A stretch of DNA of 64,000 bases from Pseudomonas sp. PA27(2017) (GTDB lineage: Bacteria; Pseudomonadota; Gammaproteobacteria; Pseudomonadales; Pseudomonadaceae), in contig NZ_MSXW01000052.1 of NCBI RefSeq assembly GCF_001945445.1, positions 1 through 64,000 of the forward strand, read 5' to 3'. Below are positions 29,515 to 36,317 of the stretch, in pieces. The notes beneath the pieces were generated by a model. That model was not told the origin of the DNA. It worked only from the letters and a program-made list of their open reading frames with translations, and ran no database searches. The stretch's first letter is position 1. Each line of letters opens with the position of its first letter. The translations under genes were made by a program, and so were the position numbers.

Positions 29515-29874
29515 ATGTCCAAGCTCGCAGAATTCAAAGCACTCGAAGCCCAGATCGAAGAACACAAGCAGCGCCTCGCGGCCCTTCAGGGTGACGAAGG
29601 TCTGAAGAAAGAAATCGAATTTGAAAGCAAACTGCGCAAGCTGCTGGGTGAGTACAACTACTCGCTGCGTAACGTCATTGACCTGCTCGATCCTACTGCA
29701 GGTAAAAGCCGCCAGGCTGCTGCAGCTAAGCCGGCTCGCCGCGAGCGTACTCTCAAGCGTTACAAGAACCCGAACACTGGCGAAGTGATCGAGACTAAGG
29801 GTGGGAATCACAAGGTGCTTAAGAGCTGGAAGGAAGAGCACGGCGCTGAGACGGTTGAGAGCTGGGTGCAATGA
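29515..29874 (+). CDS. MvaT/MvaU-family H-NS-like xenogeneic silencer
   Basis: A 119-residue protein. The N-terminal coiled-coil oligomerisation region (MSKLAEFKALEAQIEEHKQR ... ESKLRKLLGEYNYSLRNVI) is joined by a basic linker to a C-terminal DNA-binding region (RRERTLKRYKNPNTGEVIET, KGGNHKVLKSWKEEHG). This is the Pseudomonas MvaT-type layout, functionally equal to H-NS. It binds AT-rich DNA and silences foreign genes. A copy inside an accessory region suggests a mobile-element-borne paralogue rather than the core mvaT. The gene has its own terminator. Confidence 0.93.
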   Translation: MSKLAEFKALEAQIEEHKQRLAALQGDEGLKKEIEFESKLRKLLGEYNYSLRNVIDLLDPTAGKSRQAAAAKPARRERTLKRYKNPNTGEVIETKGGNHKVLKSWKEEHGAETVESWVQ

Positions 29875-29884
29875 CTGATTGATC

Positions 29885-29908
29885 AAAGGCCGCGAGAGCG
29901 GCCTTTTT
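29885..29908 (+). terminator. Rho-independent terminator of the mvaT-like gene
   Basis: AAAGGCCGC (29885-29893), loop GAGA, GCGGCCTTT (29898-29906), then TT. It begins 11 bp after the mvaT-like stop. Confidence 0.9.
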
Positions 29909-29970
29909 CTTACCTGAAAGCTTTATCCAAGACCCGAGAGTCCAGACAAAGAAAGAGGTAGCTCCCGCCT

Positions 29971-30185
29971 CTACAGCTCACCATGTAGGCTTTGCTCTAA
30001 ACATTGAGCAGTGTCGTCCGCGAGCATCCTAATAAACCTGATTGCCTTTTCCAACTCGTCACAAGTGACGAGGTATGCTGCCGACGCTCCAGCTGATTAT
30101 TTTTTGGAACGATGCACTGCCTGGCCGCGCCTCACGATCAAAGCACCGAGTGCCTTCCGATTGCCCAGAGCACTACGTGTGTGAT
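29971..30185 (-). pseudogene. decayed 3' fragment of a RiboL-PSP-type HEPN gene
   Basis: Read on the minus strand, this stretch gives SALGNRKALGALIVRRGQAV, HRSKK, an in-frame TAA, then SAGASAAYLVTCDELEKAIR, FIRMLADDTAQCLEQSLHGEL and TAG. It aligns without gaps to the C-terminal half of the intact HEPN protein at 31492-32034 (GNRKALDALISKRGQAVHRS, and DDLEKAIRFIKLLVDKTDRCL). The 5' half is missing. It is a truncated, nonsense-broken paralogue, so the HEPN gene has been duplicated or independently acquired here. Confidence 0.85.
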
Positions 30186-30404
30186 GCATATTCAATATAT
30201 GCCTAAATCGTATTTCATGTTTTTTTAAATACTTCAACTATATGAAAACCACTCAAAAACAACAAGACTTGAAAGTGCGGGACTAAATAGATACCTTCCC
30301 ACAGCTGCTTTAGTCCATGTGCTCTAGAAGGCATTAGCAGTTCTACTGAGCAACTTCATTGATGAATAGAAAAGCTGGAGCCGATTAAAAAATGGTGCTT
30401 TCTC

Positions 30405-30638
30405 ATGGGTAATCAGGTTCAACACAAGAACGTCATCGTGACTTTTAATATTGGCGGCTGCCAAACTGATGCAGAATTGAGCCACGGGAAAACTTTAGCG
30501 CTTGCTGAGTTCTTCAAGCGTCTTACTTGGAGTGAGCTACGTGGATGCGCAGAGAGTGATGAAGAGGCCTATTTAATCCGGTCGGCAGTCTCAAAGCTGC
30601 AGGACGCGATGGCGCGTGGTGGTTATGCACCGCGCTGA
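30405..30638 (+). CDS. small hypothetical protein (77 aa)
   Basis: MGNQVQHKNVIVTFNIGGCQ opens a short beta-strand pair, followed by helices (LALAEFFKRLTWSELRGCAE and AYLIRSAVSKLQDAMARGGY). Similar small proteins are common in Pseudomonas accessory DNA. I do not know the function. The next gene follows on the same strand after about 210 bp. Confidence 0.65.
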   Translation: MGNQVQHKNVIVTFNIGGCQTDAELSHGKTLALAEFFKRLTWSELRGCAESDEEAYLIRSAVSKLQDAMARGGYAPR

Positions 30639-30851
30639 TCCGTATTGAAGCTAGTTTCCCACATGCCTTTATATCAGTGATACCTGAATGACGCCTGATC
30701 AGCGAAATGGTGATCTGGAAATTAAACCCTCGCCCGTCATCACTTGCCGACTGGCTGTCAGCGCATCAATGCACCTGACGTGAGTTTCTAGGCTCTCCGT
30801 ATTGTTCCCGCGTTGATAGCTGCACGTTTCTTTGACTTCAAGGTAAAAGCG

Positions 30852-31277
30852 ATGCTCACAGAGTCGCCCTACATCACTCACCGCGAAATCCTGCTCAACG
30901 GCAAGTACGGCACCGCCTACCTATTGCAAGAATTCCTCCTGTACCAGCTAAACCCCTGGCAATACCCGTTTGACATCGATCAGCACCGTGGCGGTTTCGA
31001 TAGCCGCCACCTGCAGATCTACAAAGACATGAAGTGGTGGTACTGCTACAACGGCTCTGAGTCGGAAGGGTTCAAAGATCTGGCCCACACCATTGAAGCT
31101 CGGAAACTCAGGGAAGCCCAGGCGCTCAGGGAGGCCTTGATCCGTCTCCGCCAGATGCGGCCTGAGGACTACCCACACGAGGAGGGAGAAGATCAGCTCC
31201 AGGCCTATCAGTTAGATATCGAACTTCATGAAATGTACTACAGGCGGTACGTGGAGAAGGGTTATCTGGAGGATTGA
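30852..31277 (+). CDS. hypothetical protein (141 aa)
   Basis: ATG at 30852 (MLTESPYITHREILLNGKYG) has AAGG eight bases upstream and is preferred over a start 13 codons earlier. It is soluble and rich in aromatic residues (MKWWYCYNG, YYRRYVEKGYLED), with a helical middle containing EARKLREAQALREALIRLRQ. No family recognised. It lies between the decayed and intact HEPN genes. Confidence 0.65.
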   Translation: MLTESPYITHREILLNGKYGTAYLLQEFLLYQLNPWQYPFDIDQHRGGFDSRHLQIYKDMKWWYCYNGSESEGFKDLAHTIEARKLREAQALREALIRLRQMRPEDYPHEEGEDQLQAYQLDIELHEMYYRRYVEKGYLED

Positions 31278-31491
31278 GAGGCTGAACCCTCACTATGATC
31301 TAGCAGATGAGTGGGGATCTGCTGCAACAAGCGGCTGGTAGAAGCTTATGTAAATCGCTCGGAGGGAGCCAAGCGAGACTAATTACGAAGCCTTGGCATC
31401 ATCCGCAATGTTAACGCGGCCTGGTTTGAAAAAAGCACCCGTGCAGGCGGCAATTTAGCTCTTTTCGAGTAAAGGCAAAGTGCGCACGCTG

Positions 31492-32034
31492 CTAAAGACA
31501 CTCATCCAGGCACCGATCAGTTTTATCCACCAGCAGTTTAATGAATCGTATGGCCTTCTCTAGATCATCTCGCTTGACCAGATGAGCCGGCGGCACTCCC
31601 GTGCTCTGTACTTTGGATCGGTGCACAGCCTGACCCCGCTTGCTTATCAAAGCATCAAGCGCCTTTCGGTTTCCTGCCGCATCATTGCTCATGCCGGCCC
31701 AAGTGGCAGTGATATCGACACCGAGGTAGTCCAGGAACAACTGCTTGGTCTTAGCCGAATCAGGGTTATGAAAACGCTTGAGCTCGTTTTCCAGCTTCTC
31801 CGCCATAAAGTCGCCGCACCGGCTACCCTTGATCAGCTTGAGCTGGATCGCCAGCGCCTCTGTGACACGATCCTCAACGTAGGTTTCCCAAGCCGTCAGG
31901 GCCATGACCAGGCCAGCTCGCTTGAGCACCTCTGCATTGGCAGGTGGTGGATTAGCATTCAGTGCATCGAAATGTTCCAGGAGCTCCTCGGCGTCTTTGA
32001 TTGAGTACTGGAAAGCTTGCTCTGCTTTTGACAT
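31492..32034 (-). CDS. RiboL-PSP-type HEPN domain protein
   Basis: A 180-residue all-helical protein. The first helices (ALTAWETYVEDRVTEALAIQ) and the motif KRGQAVHRSKV, which holds R-x4-H (R-G-Q-A-V-H), fit HEPN domains of the RiboL-PSP (MAE_28990-like) group, whose members are predicted RNases in phage-defence and toxin-antitoxin contexts. ATG at 32034. It has no overlapping antitoxin-like partner. A decayed second copy of its 3' end lies at 29971-30185. RNase activity is inferred only. Confidence 0.8.
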   Translation of the reverse strand: MSKAEQAFQYSIKDAEELLEHFDALNANPPPANAEVLKRAGLVMALTAWETYVEDRVTEALAIQLKLIKGSRCGDFMAEKLENELKRFHNPDSAKTKQLFLDYLGVDITATWAGMSNDAAGNRKALDALISKRGQAVHRSKVQSTGVPPAHLVKRDDLEKAIRFIKLLVDKTDRCLDECL

Positions 32035-32499
32035 CGAAAAAGTCCTTTAGCGTCTTTGTCCATTGCGCTTTGCGCCATCCTAATACTCACGGTGCGATAC
32101 AGCTACTGATGATACCCTGCCTCACCCCGCCCCTCTGCACAGAAGCCAGCTAGTAATCTGGGGCCGCTCGACTTGGACAAAAGGAATTGCCTCTGTTGGT
32201 CAGGGGCGTGATCAAATGACACGGACTATTCACTGCCCTCGGTGGGCAACCCTTCTTTGCTCCTTAGCGAAGTCAGCCAAGCTCACAGACAGGGGAATGA
32301 GATCGCTGGCCGCCAAGGCCACCATACATTCAGCTGGCATAAGATTGAGCAGCTAGCTTTCAAGGGGGCGCCGGTTTACCGGCCACACGGCGGTTTTGCG
32401 TAATCCCAGGGGCGGTGAGAGGAGCAATACTGGCCCCTGCAACGCCGATGCTCGCTGCTTCTATTGTCTTCCTTTTTGTTTTCTCGCAGGGATGTAGGC
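32035..32499. other. intergenic region with a compact hairpin cluster
   Basis: About 465 bp between two divergent genes. It holds nested GC-rich inverted repeats near 32368-32395 (CGCCGG, CCGG, CGGCGG pieces) but no clear U-run. Promoters for both neighbours must lie here. No small gene is convincing. Confidence 0.4.
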
Positions 32500-33807
32500 A
32501 TGGTACAGATCAAGGAAAAGATCCAGGGTCGCTGGTTTTCAATGGCCAAGAAGGCTTCTGAGCAGTTTTTTGTCTATTCGCCCTACCTCACAGGCAAAAC
32601 ACCTCTATCGCTTGCCAGGGATGGGGAGACGAACTTTTTCACTGAGTTCCATGTGGAGCTCTTCAGCTCACGAGCGTCTGATATTCATCTGCTAAAAGCC
32701 CTTTTCAAAAAGGGCTGCAGCATCTATCACCTGCCAAATCTCCACGCAAAAATGGTGATCGACCCTCATCAGGGGCTTACGTTAGGCAGCCAAAATGCTA
32801 CCTATCGTGGCTGCGGCATGAACAAAGAGATGTCTATCTTTATTGATGGCAAGGATGAGATAGCACAAGCGCGAGAAATCGCCAGCAGATGGCTCAAGGA
32901 CGCCAAGCGACTGACCCTGGAAGATATCGACGACATGATTGAGGCCATCGCTCCTCTTGAGGCGGCAAGGATTGAGTACCAGAGGCAGTGCCAGAAAGCC
33001 CAGGATGATCTGAAATCAAAAGCACTGAAGCGCGAGGCTTTGGCCAGGCGAATTGCCGCCCAGAAAGAGCGGGAGCGACAAGAGGCACTCTCTCGATCGC
33101 GCTTAGAAACGACAGCGAGAATGCGCCAGTCCGTCCAGTCACTCTCGGTCATCGCCAACGTGAAGCAAGGCGTGGTCGGCTTGAACCCTTACTCCTCAAG
33201 CAGGGGTTTCGTCAGATTCCAGAAGAAAAGCGGCGACTTTCTCAAGTGGCCTGCTCGAAATGGAAGGTTGATTGAGCTTGAGCACATGATCTATCACATG
33301 GTCGTTTTAGACAGCGGCCAGTTTGGGTGGTTAAGGCTCGCGAGCACTCGGGCAACATTTGTTGGAGATGGCGTCAACTGGAGGGCGGCTACATTCCCTT
33401 CTTTCAAAGGTATTAGGGTATACACGCACGCCTTATGGGGCGAAGAAATTGAAGAATACGGCGCCAACCTGCTGATCACCTTCAGGGACAGCAACAACCA
33501 TGGCTGCACCGTCGCCGTAGACTTCAGCTTTGATGGATGCAAACTGATTGATGTTCATAAGCATGACGGCCTTGAGCACAAGCGAATGCACCCGGCTGCT
33601 GAGGATTACAGCGCTTACGAGCTACTCAAACGCAACCCAGACATCCTTGAGAGGGAAATCCCACTGAGGCTTTCCAAACCATTCAATTACGAGGGTCACA
33701 ACACAGGCTATAGCGCCACGGAGTTTTTCGGCGAGGTGGGAACGAGGCTTCAGTTTGAGCTTCGCAAGTTTGAAGGTCAGCCCATCATCTACGCTAAATC
33801 TATCTGA
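32500..33807 (+). CDS. PLD-family (single HKD) nuclease-like protein
   Basis: About 435 residues. The phospholipase D motif is LHAKMVIDPHQ followed by LTLGSQNAT (H-x-K, then D, then G-S-x-N), one copy only, so the active site would form in a dimer as in bacterial PLD nucleases. The preceding VELFSSRASDIHLLKALFKK is typical of this fold. Residues 155-220 are a charged coiled coil. The C-terminal 210 residues (VVGLNPYSSSRGFVRFQKKS to RKFEGQPIIYAKSI) are a second domain I do not recognise. I prefer the ATG at 32500; a start 12 codons earlier is also open. Position among defence genes suggests a nucleic-acid-degrading effector. Confidence 0.75.
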   Translation: MVQIKEKIQGRWFSMAKKASEQFFVYSPYLTGKTPLSLARDGETNFFTEFHVELFSSRASDIHLLKALFKKGCSIYHLPNLHAKMVIDPHQGLTLGSQNATYRGCGMNKEMSIFIDGKDEIAQAREIASRWLKDAKRLTLEDIDDMIEAIAPLEAARIEYQRQCQKAQDDLKSKALKREALARRIAAQKERERQEALSRSRLETTARMRQSVQSLSVIANVKQGVVGLNPYSSSRGFVRFQKKSGDFLKWPARNGRLIELEHMIYHMVVLDSGQFGWLRLASTRATFVGDGVNWRAATFPSFKGIRVYTHALWGEEIEEYGANLLITFRDSNNHGCTVAVDFSFDGCKLIDVHKHDGLEHKRMHPAAEDYSAYELLKRNPDILEREIPLRLSKPFNYEGHNTGYSATEFFGEVGTRLQFELRKFEGQPIIYAKSI

Positions 33808-33924
33808 AAGCCAGCCCCTGCTCCAGATGATCAAGCACGCCCGCTCTCTAGGCGGGTTACCCCCAGCGTACCAATCAGTCACTGCTGATCGCTACGCAGC
33901 CTCCGCCTCAAGTACAACTTCTAC

Positions 33925-34300
33925 AAACCGAGTAAATCGGAGTATTCGCCCCCGCGCAGTTGATATCTGAGCGCCACGGCGCTCAGGATTATGACCCTAC
34001 GGCTCCCTTCACACGTAACAAGTCGACACCGACTCCGAGCGCTAGCATCGGATCCGGAACTGGACTGCACCCAGCACACACTGTGAACCATGGCTGGAAA
34101 CGGGAAGTCGAGAAGCCCACACTTCCCATGCTCAATGGTGGCCATGTAGAATCACTCGCGAAGGGGTGGGTATTTCCTCTCGTGCCTACGAGGGCGGTTC
34201 TGATAATTAACAGCTTCGGCTGTTGGGTTTCGGCCCACTGATCCCCTACGCGGGATGTTCAACGGTACTCAAGCCTCCCCACTCCTTCACCACTTTCTAT
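33925..34300 (+). ncRNA. candidate structured RNA or leader upstream of the SLATT-RT pair
   Basis: This stretch has no good ORF but holds a run of hairpins. CCGA-GTAAA-a-TCGG lies at 33928-33940, and CTGAGCGC-CACG-GCGCTCAG at 33967-33986. TCCGA/TCGGA pairs 34034-34038 with 34048-34052, and GGGAAGT/ACTTCCC pairs 34102-34108 with 34121-34127. CTCGT-GCCT-ACGAG lies at 34179-34192, AACAGC-TTCG-GCTGTT (a UUCG tetraloop) at 34209-34224, and ATCCC/GGGAT at 34241-34256. Several defence reverse transcriptases use an adjacent ncRNA as template, so this is a candidate for that role. A 5' leader with regulatory structure is the alternative. Boundaries are estimates. Confidence 0.5.
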
Positions 34301-34306
34301 GGAGAG

Positions 34307-34879
34307 ATGTGCGTGAAAAAGGACAGCGTCTGGTTCACTTATAAGGCACGGATTCAGGCACATAAACGCCTAGAGTGGCTGGACTTTCACTCACAGCTCT
34401 TACTCGTATGGTACGCAATTCTTAGCACCGCGCTGGGTGTCTTAACCATTAGACACAGCACCATACTCGGCCCCGATACAGATGTAATGGCGACGATTCT
34501 TTCCGTTGCCCTACTCGGCATTTCTCTCGCGGTTGCGAACCGCGACTTTCGAGGCCGGGCGATGCTTATGCGCACCAATTACCTCGAACTGCAGAAGCTC
34601 CATAGGGGACTGCCTGACAGCACGCCTGATTCCCCGTTCCCAGCACCAACCCACGAGCAGGTCAGTAGGTATGATGAACTACTGGCGGAGTCAGAGAACC
34701 ACCGGGAAATCGACGATCGAATAGCAAGAGTTTTCGCGAGCCCTCCGATCACACGGCCGCCGTCGGGCTTTGAGTATCTCTCTGCTATATGCTGGTTAAC
34801 ACTGAGGTTCCTGATCACGACGTTGCTGTACGTACTCCCCGTACTGGTTGGCCTGTATTTCTTCGGGAGCACGCCATGA
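34307..34879 (+). CDS. SLATT-type membrane protein paired with a reverse transcriptase
   Basis: About 190 residues. Two membrane helices lie near residues 24-48 (FHSQLLLVWYAILSTALGVL) and 60-78 (VMATILSVALLGISLAVANR), followed by a long helical region (NYLELQKLHRGL). A last hydrophobic stretch is FLITTLLYVLPVLVGLYFF. This layout fits the SLATT superfamily, predicted pore-forming effectors in prokaryotic immunity, one family of which is known to associate with reverse transcriptases. GGAGAG at 34301-34306 touches the ATG at 34307, so GTG at 34313 (six bases away) may be the true start. The stop overlaps the RT start (ATGA), so the two are translationally coupled. Confidence 0.78.
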   Translation: MCVKKDSVWFTYKARIQAHKRLEWLDFHSQLLLVWYAILSTALGVLTIRHSTILGPDTDVMATILSVALLGISLAVANRDFRGRAMLMRTNYLELQKLHRGLPDSTPDSPFPAPTHEQVSRYDELLAESENHREIDDRIARVFASPPITRPPSGFEYLSAICWLTLRFLITTLLYVLPVLVGLYFFGSTP

Positions 34880-36240
34880 GCGCGGCGAAGGCCTTCAGAA
34901 GTATTTTTACCCGAAAGCGCCTCCAGAAAATCTACATAGATAAAATCAAAAACTCCGGTGCAATCGGCCTTGACCGGGTGCGCCCGACCAGCCTCGATAA
35001 GCGTCTTAGCACAGAGCTTGATCACATTGTCGGGAAGGTTCACCGGGGTGAATATCGATTCACCGCCTACAAGGAAAAATTAATTCTCAAGGGGGCGTCG
35101 TCCCCACCCAGGCAAATATCTATTCCGACCGCCAGGGACAGAATCGTCTTGCGTGCACTGTGTGAGTGCCTGTCGGACGTTTTCCCCACAGCTAAACTGA
35201 CGCTTCCCCAAACCGTCATCGACTCGCTGAAAAATGCACTCGACTCTGACGTGTATGCCGAATACGCGAAAATTGACCTAAAAAGCTTTTACCCCTCCAT
35301 TCCTCATGAATTGGTAACCAGCGCCACCCGAAAAAAAATCCGGAAGCCTGAGTTCAAGCAGTTGATCACCAATGCGCTCACAACGCCCACAGTGCCTGAA
35401 TCCAGAGGAAGTAAAGGAGCAGAACGCCCAGCAGTCGGCGTTCCCCAAGGCCTTGCGATCTCGAATGTGCTTGCAGAGATTGCACTTCAAGAGATTGATG
35501 CCATTTTCGAGTCTCGGCCCGGCATTTGGTACAAGCGGTACGTTGACGACATCCTCATCCTCGCGCCGGCAAAGATGGCACGCCCAACGGCAGATGAGCT
35601 GATCGCTGAACTGCAGGATCTGAAGCTCAATCCACATGGTTTTGAACCCGGTTCAAAGTCCAAAGTGGAAAACCTTAGTGACCCCTTTAGCTTTCTGGGA
35701 TACCAGATCGAGGGGGGGCAGGTGCTTATTCGCCAGGAAAGCATTCTTCGGTTCGAATCATCGATCGCGAAGATTTTCACAGCATACCGGCACAAACTCG
35801 CATCCGCACGACGCCCCGCTGATAAGGAACGAGCTCTGGCTTACTGCCGGTGGAAGCTCGATCTAAGGATTACTGGCTGCATATTCAAAGGCAAGCGTCT
35901 TGGCTGGGCCGCCTACTTCTGTCAAATCACCACGACTGCACAGTTACGTGCCATCAATCACACCATAAGCAAGCTCGTAGACCGCTTTTGCCCCAGAGGC
36001 GAAATTCGTCCCAAATCCCTAATCAAGACTTTCTACGAGCTACAGCGGGGCATGAAAGCTAGCAACGGCTACATCCCTAATCTCGATGCGCTCACAATTG
36101 ATCAAAAACGCGAAAAACTGGCCATGTGGCTTGGCGATGCGGTTTTGAGGTTAACCGACGCCGAGGTGGAACGTCGGTTTGAAATCAAAGTAAGCAAAGC
36201 GGTCAGGGAGCTTGAAGAGGATATCGCTCAAACATCCTGA
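34876..36240 (+). CDS. defence-type (unknown group) reverse transcriptase
   Basis: 454 residues from ATG at 34876, inside the SLATT stop. RT motifs in order are ISIPTARDRIVLRAL (about 81-95), YAKIDLKSFYPSIP with catalytic Asp134, GVPQGLAISNVLAEIALQEI (about 188-207), the YVDD box at 222-225 and FLGYQI at about 273-278. There is no maturase/X domain or HNH as in group II introns, no second domain V/VI RNA is seen, and the box is YVDD. It therefore looks like an UG/Abi-like defence RT rather than a retron or intron. The C-terminal 170 residues are a helical domain without a recognised family. Partner is the SLATT protein. The exact DRT/UG class cannot be set by eye. Confidence 0.88.
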   Translation: MSAAKAFRSIFTRKRLQKIYIDKIKNSGAIGLDRVRPTSLDKRLSTELDHIVGKVHRGEYRFTAYKEKLILKGASSPPRQISIPTARDRIVLRALCECLSDVFPTAKLTLPQTVIDSLKNALDSDVYAEYAKIDLKSFYPSIPHELVTSATRKKIRKPEFKQLITNALTTPTVPESRGSKGAERPAVGVPQGLAISNVLAEIALQEIDAIFESRPGIWYKRYVDDILILAPAKMARPTADELIAELQDLKLNPHGFEPGSKSKVENLSDPFSFLGYQIEGGQVLIRQESILRFESSIAKIFTAYRHKLASARRPADKERALAYCRWKLDLRITGCIFKGKRLGWAAYFCQITTTAQLRAINHTISKLVDRFCPRGEIRPKSLIKTFYELQRGMKASNGYIPNLDALTIDQKREKLAMWLGDAVLRLTDAEVERRFEIKVSKAVRELEEDIAQTS

Positions 36241-36317
36241 CCGCTCAGCCACTACGCTGTTTTGTGTTCCTGTATGTCGCCTTCGGATGATCAGAGGATA
36301 GGAAAAATGAGCCTTAG

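Noticed and set aside
34876-36240. Retron or group II intron RT
   Set aside because: The box is YVDD, there is no maturase/HNH domain and no intron 3' domain V. The partner is a SLATT protein rather than a usual retron effector arrangement.
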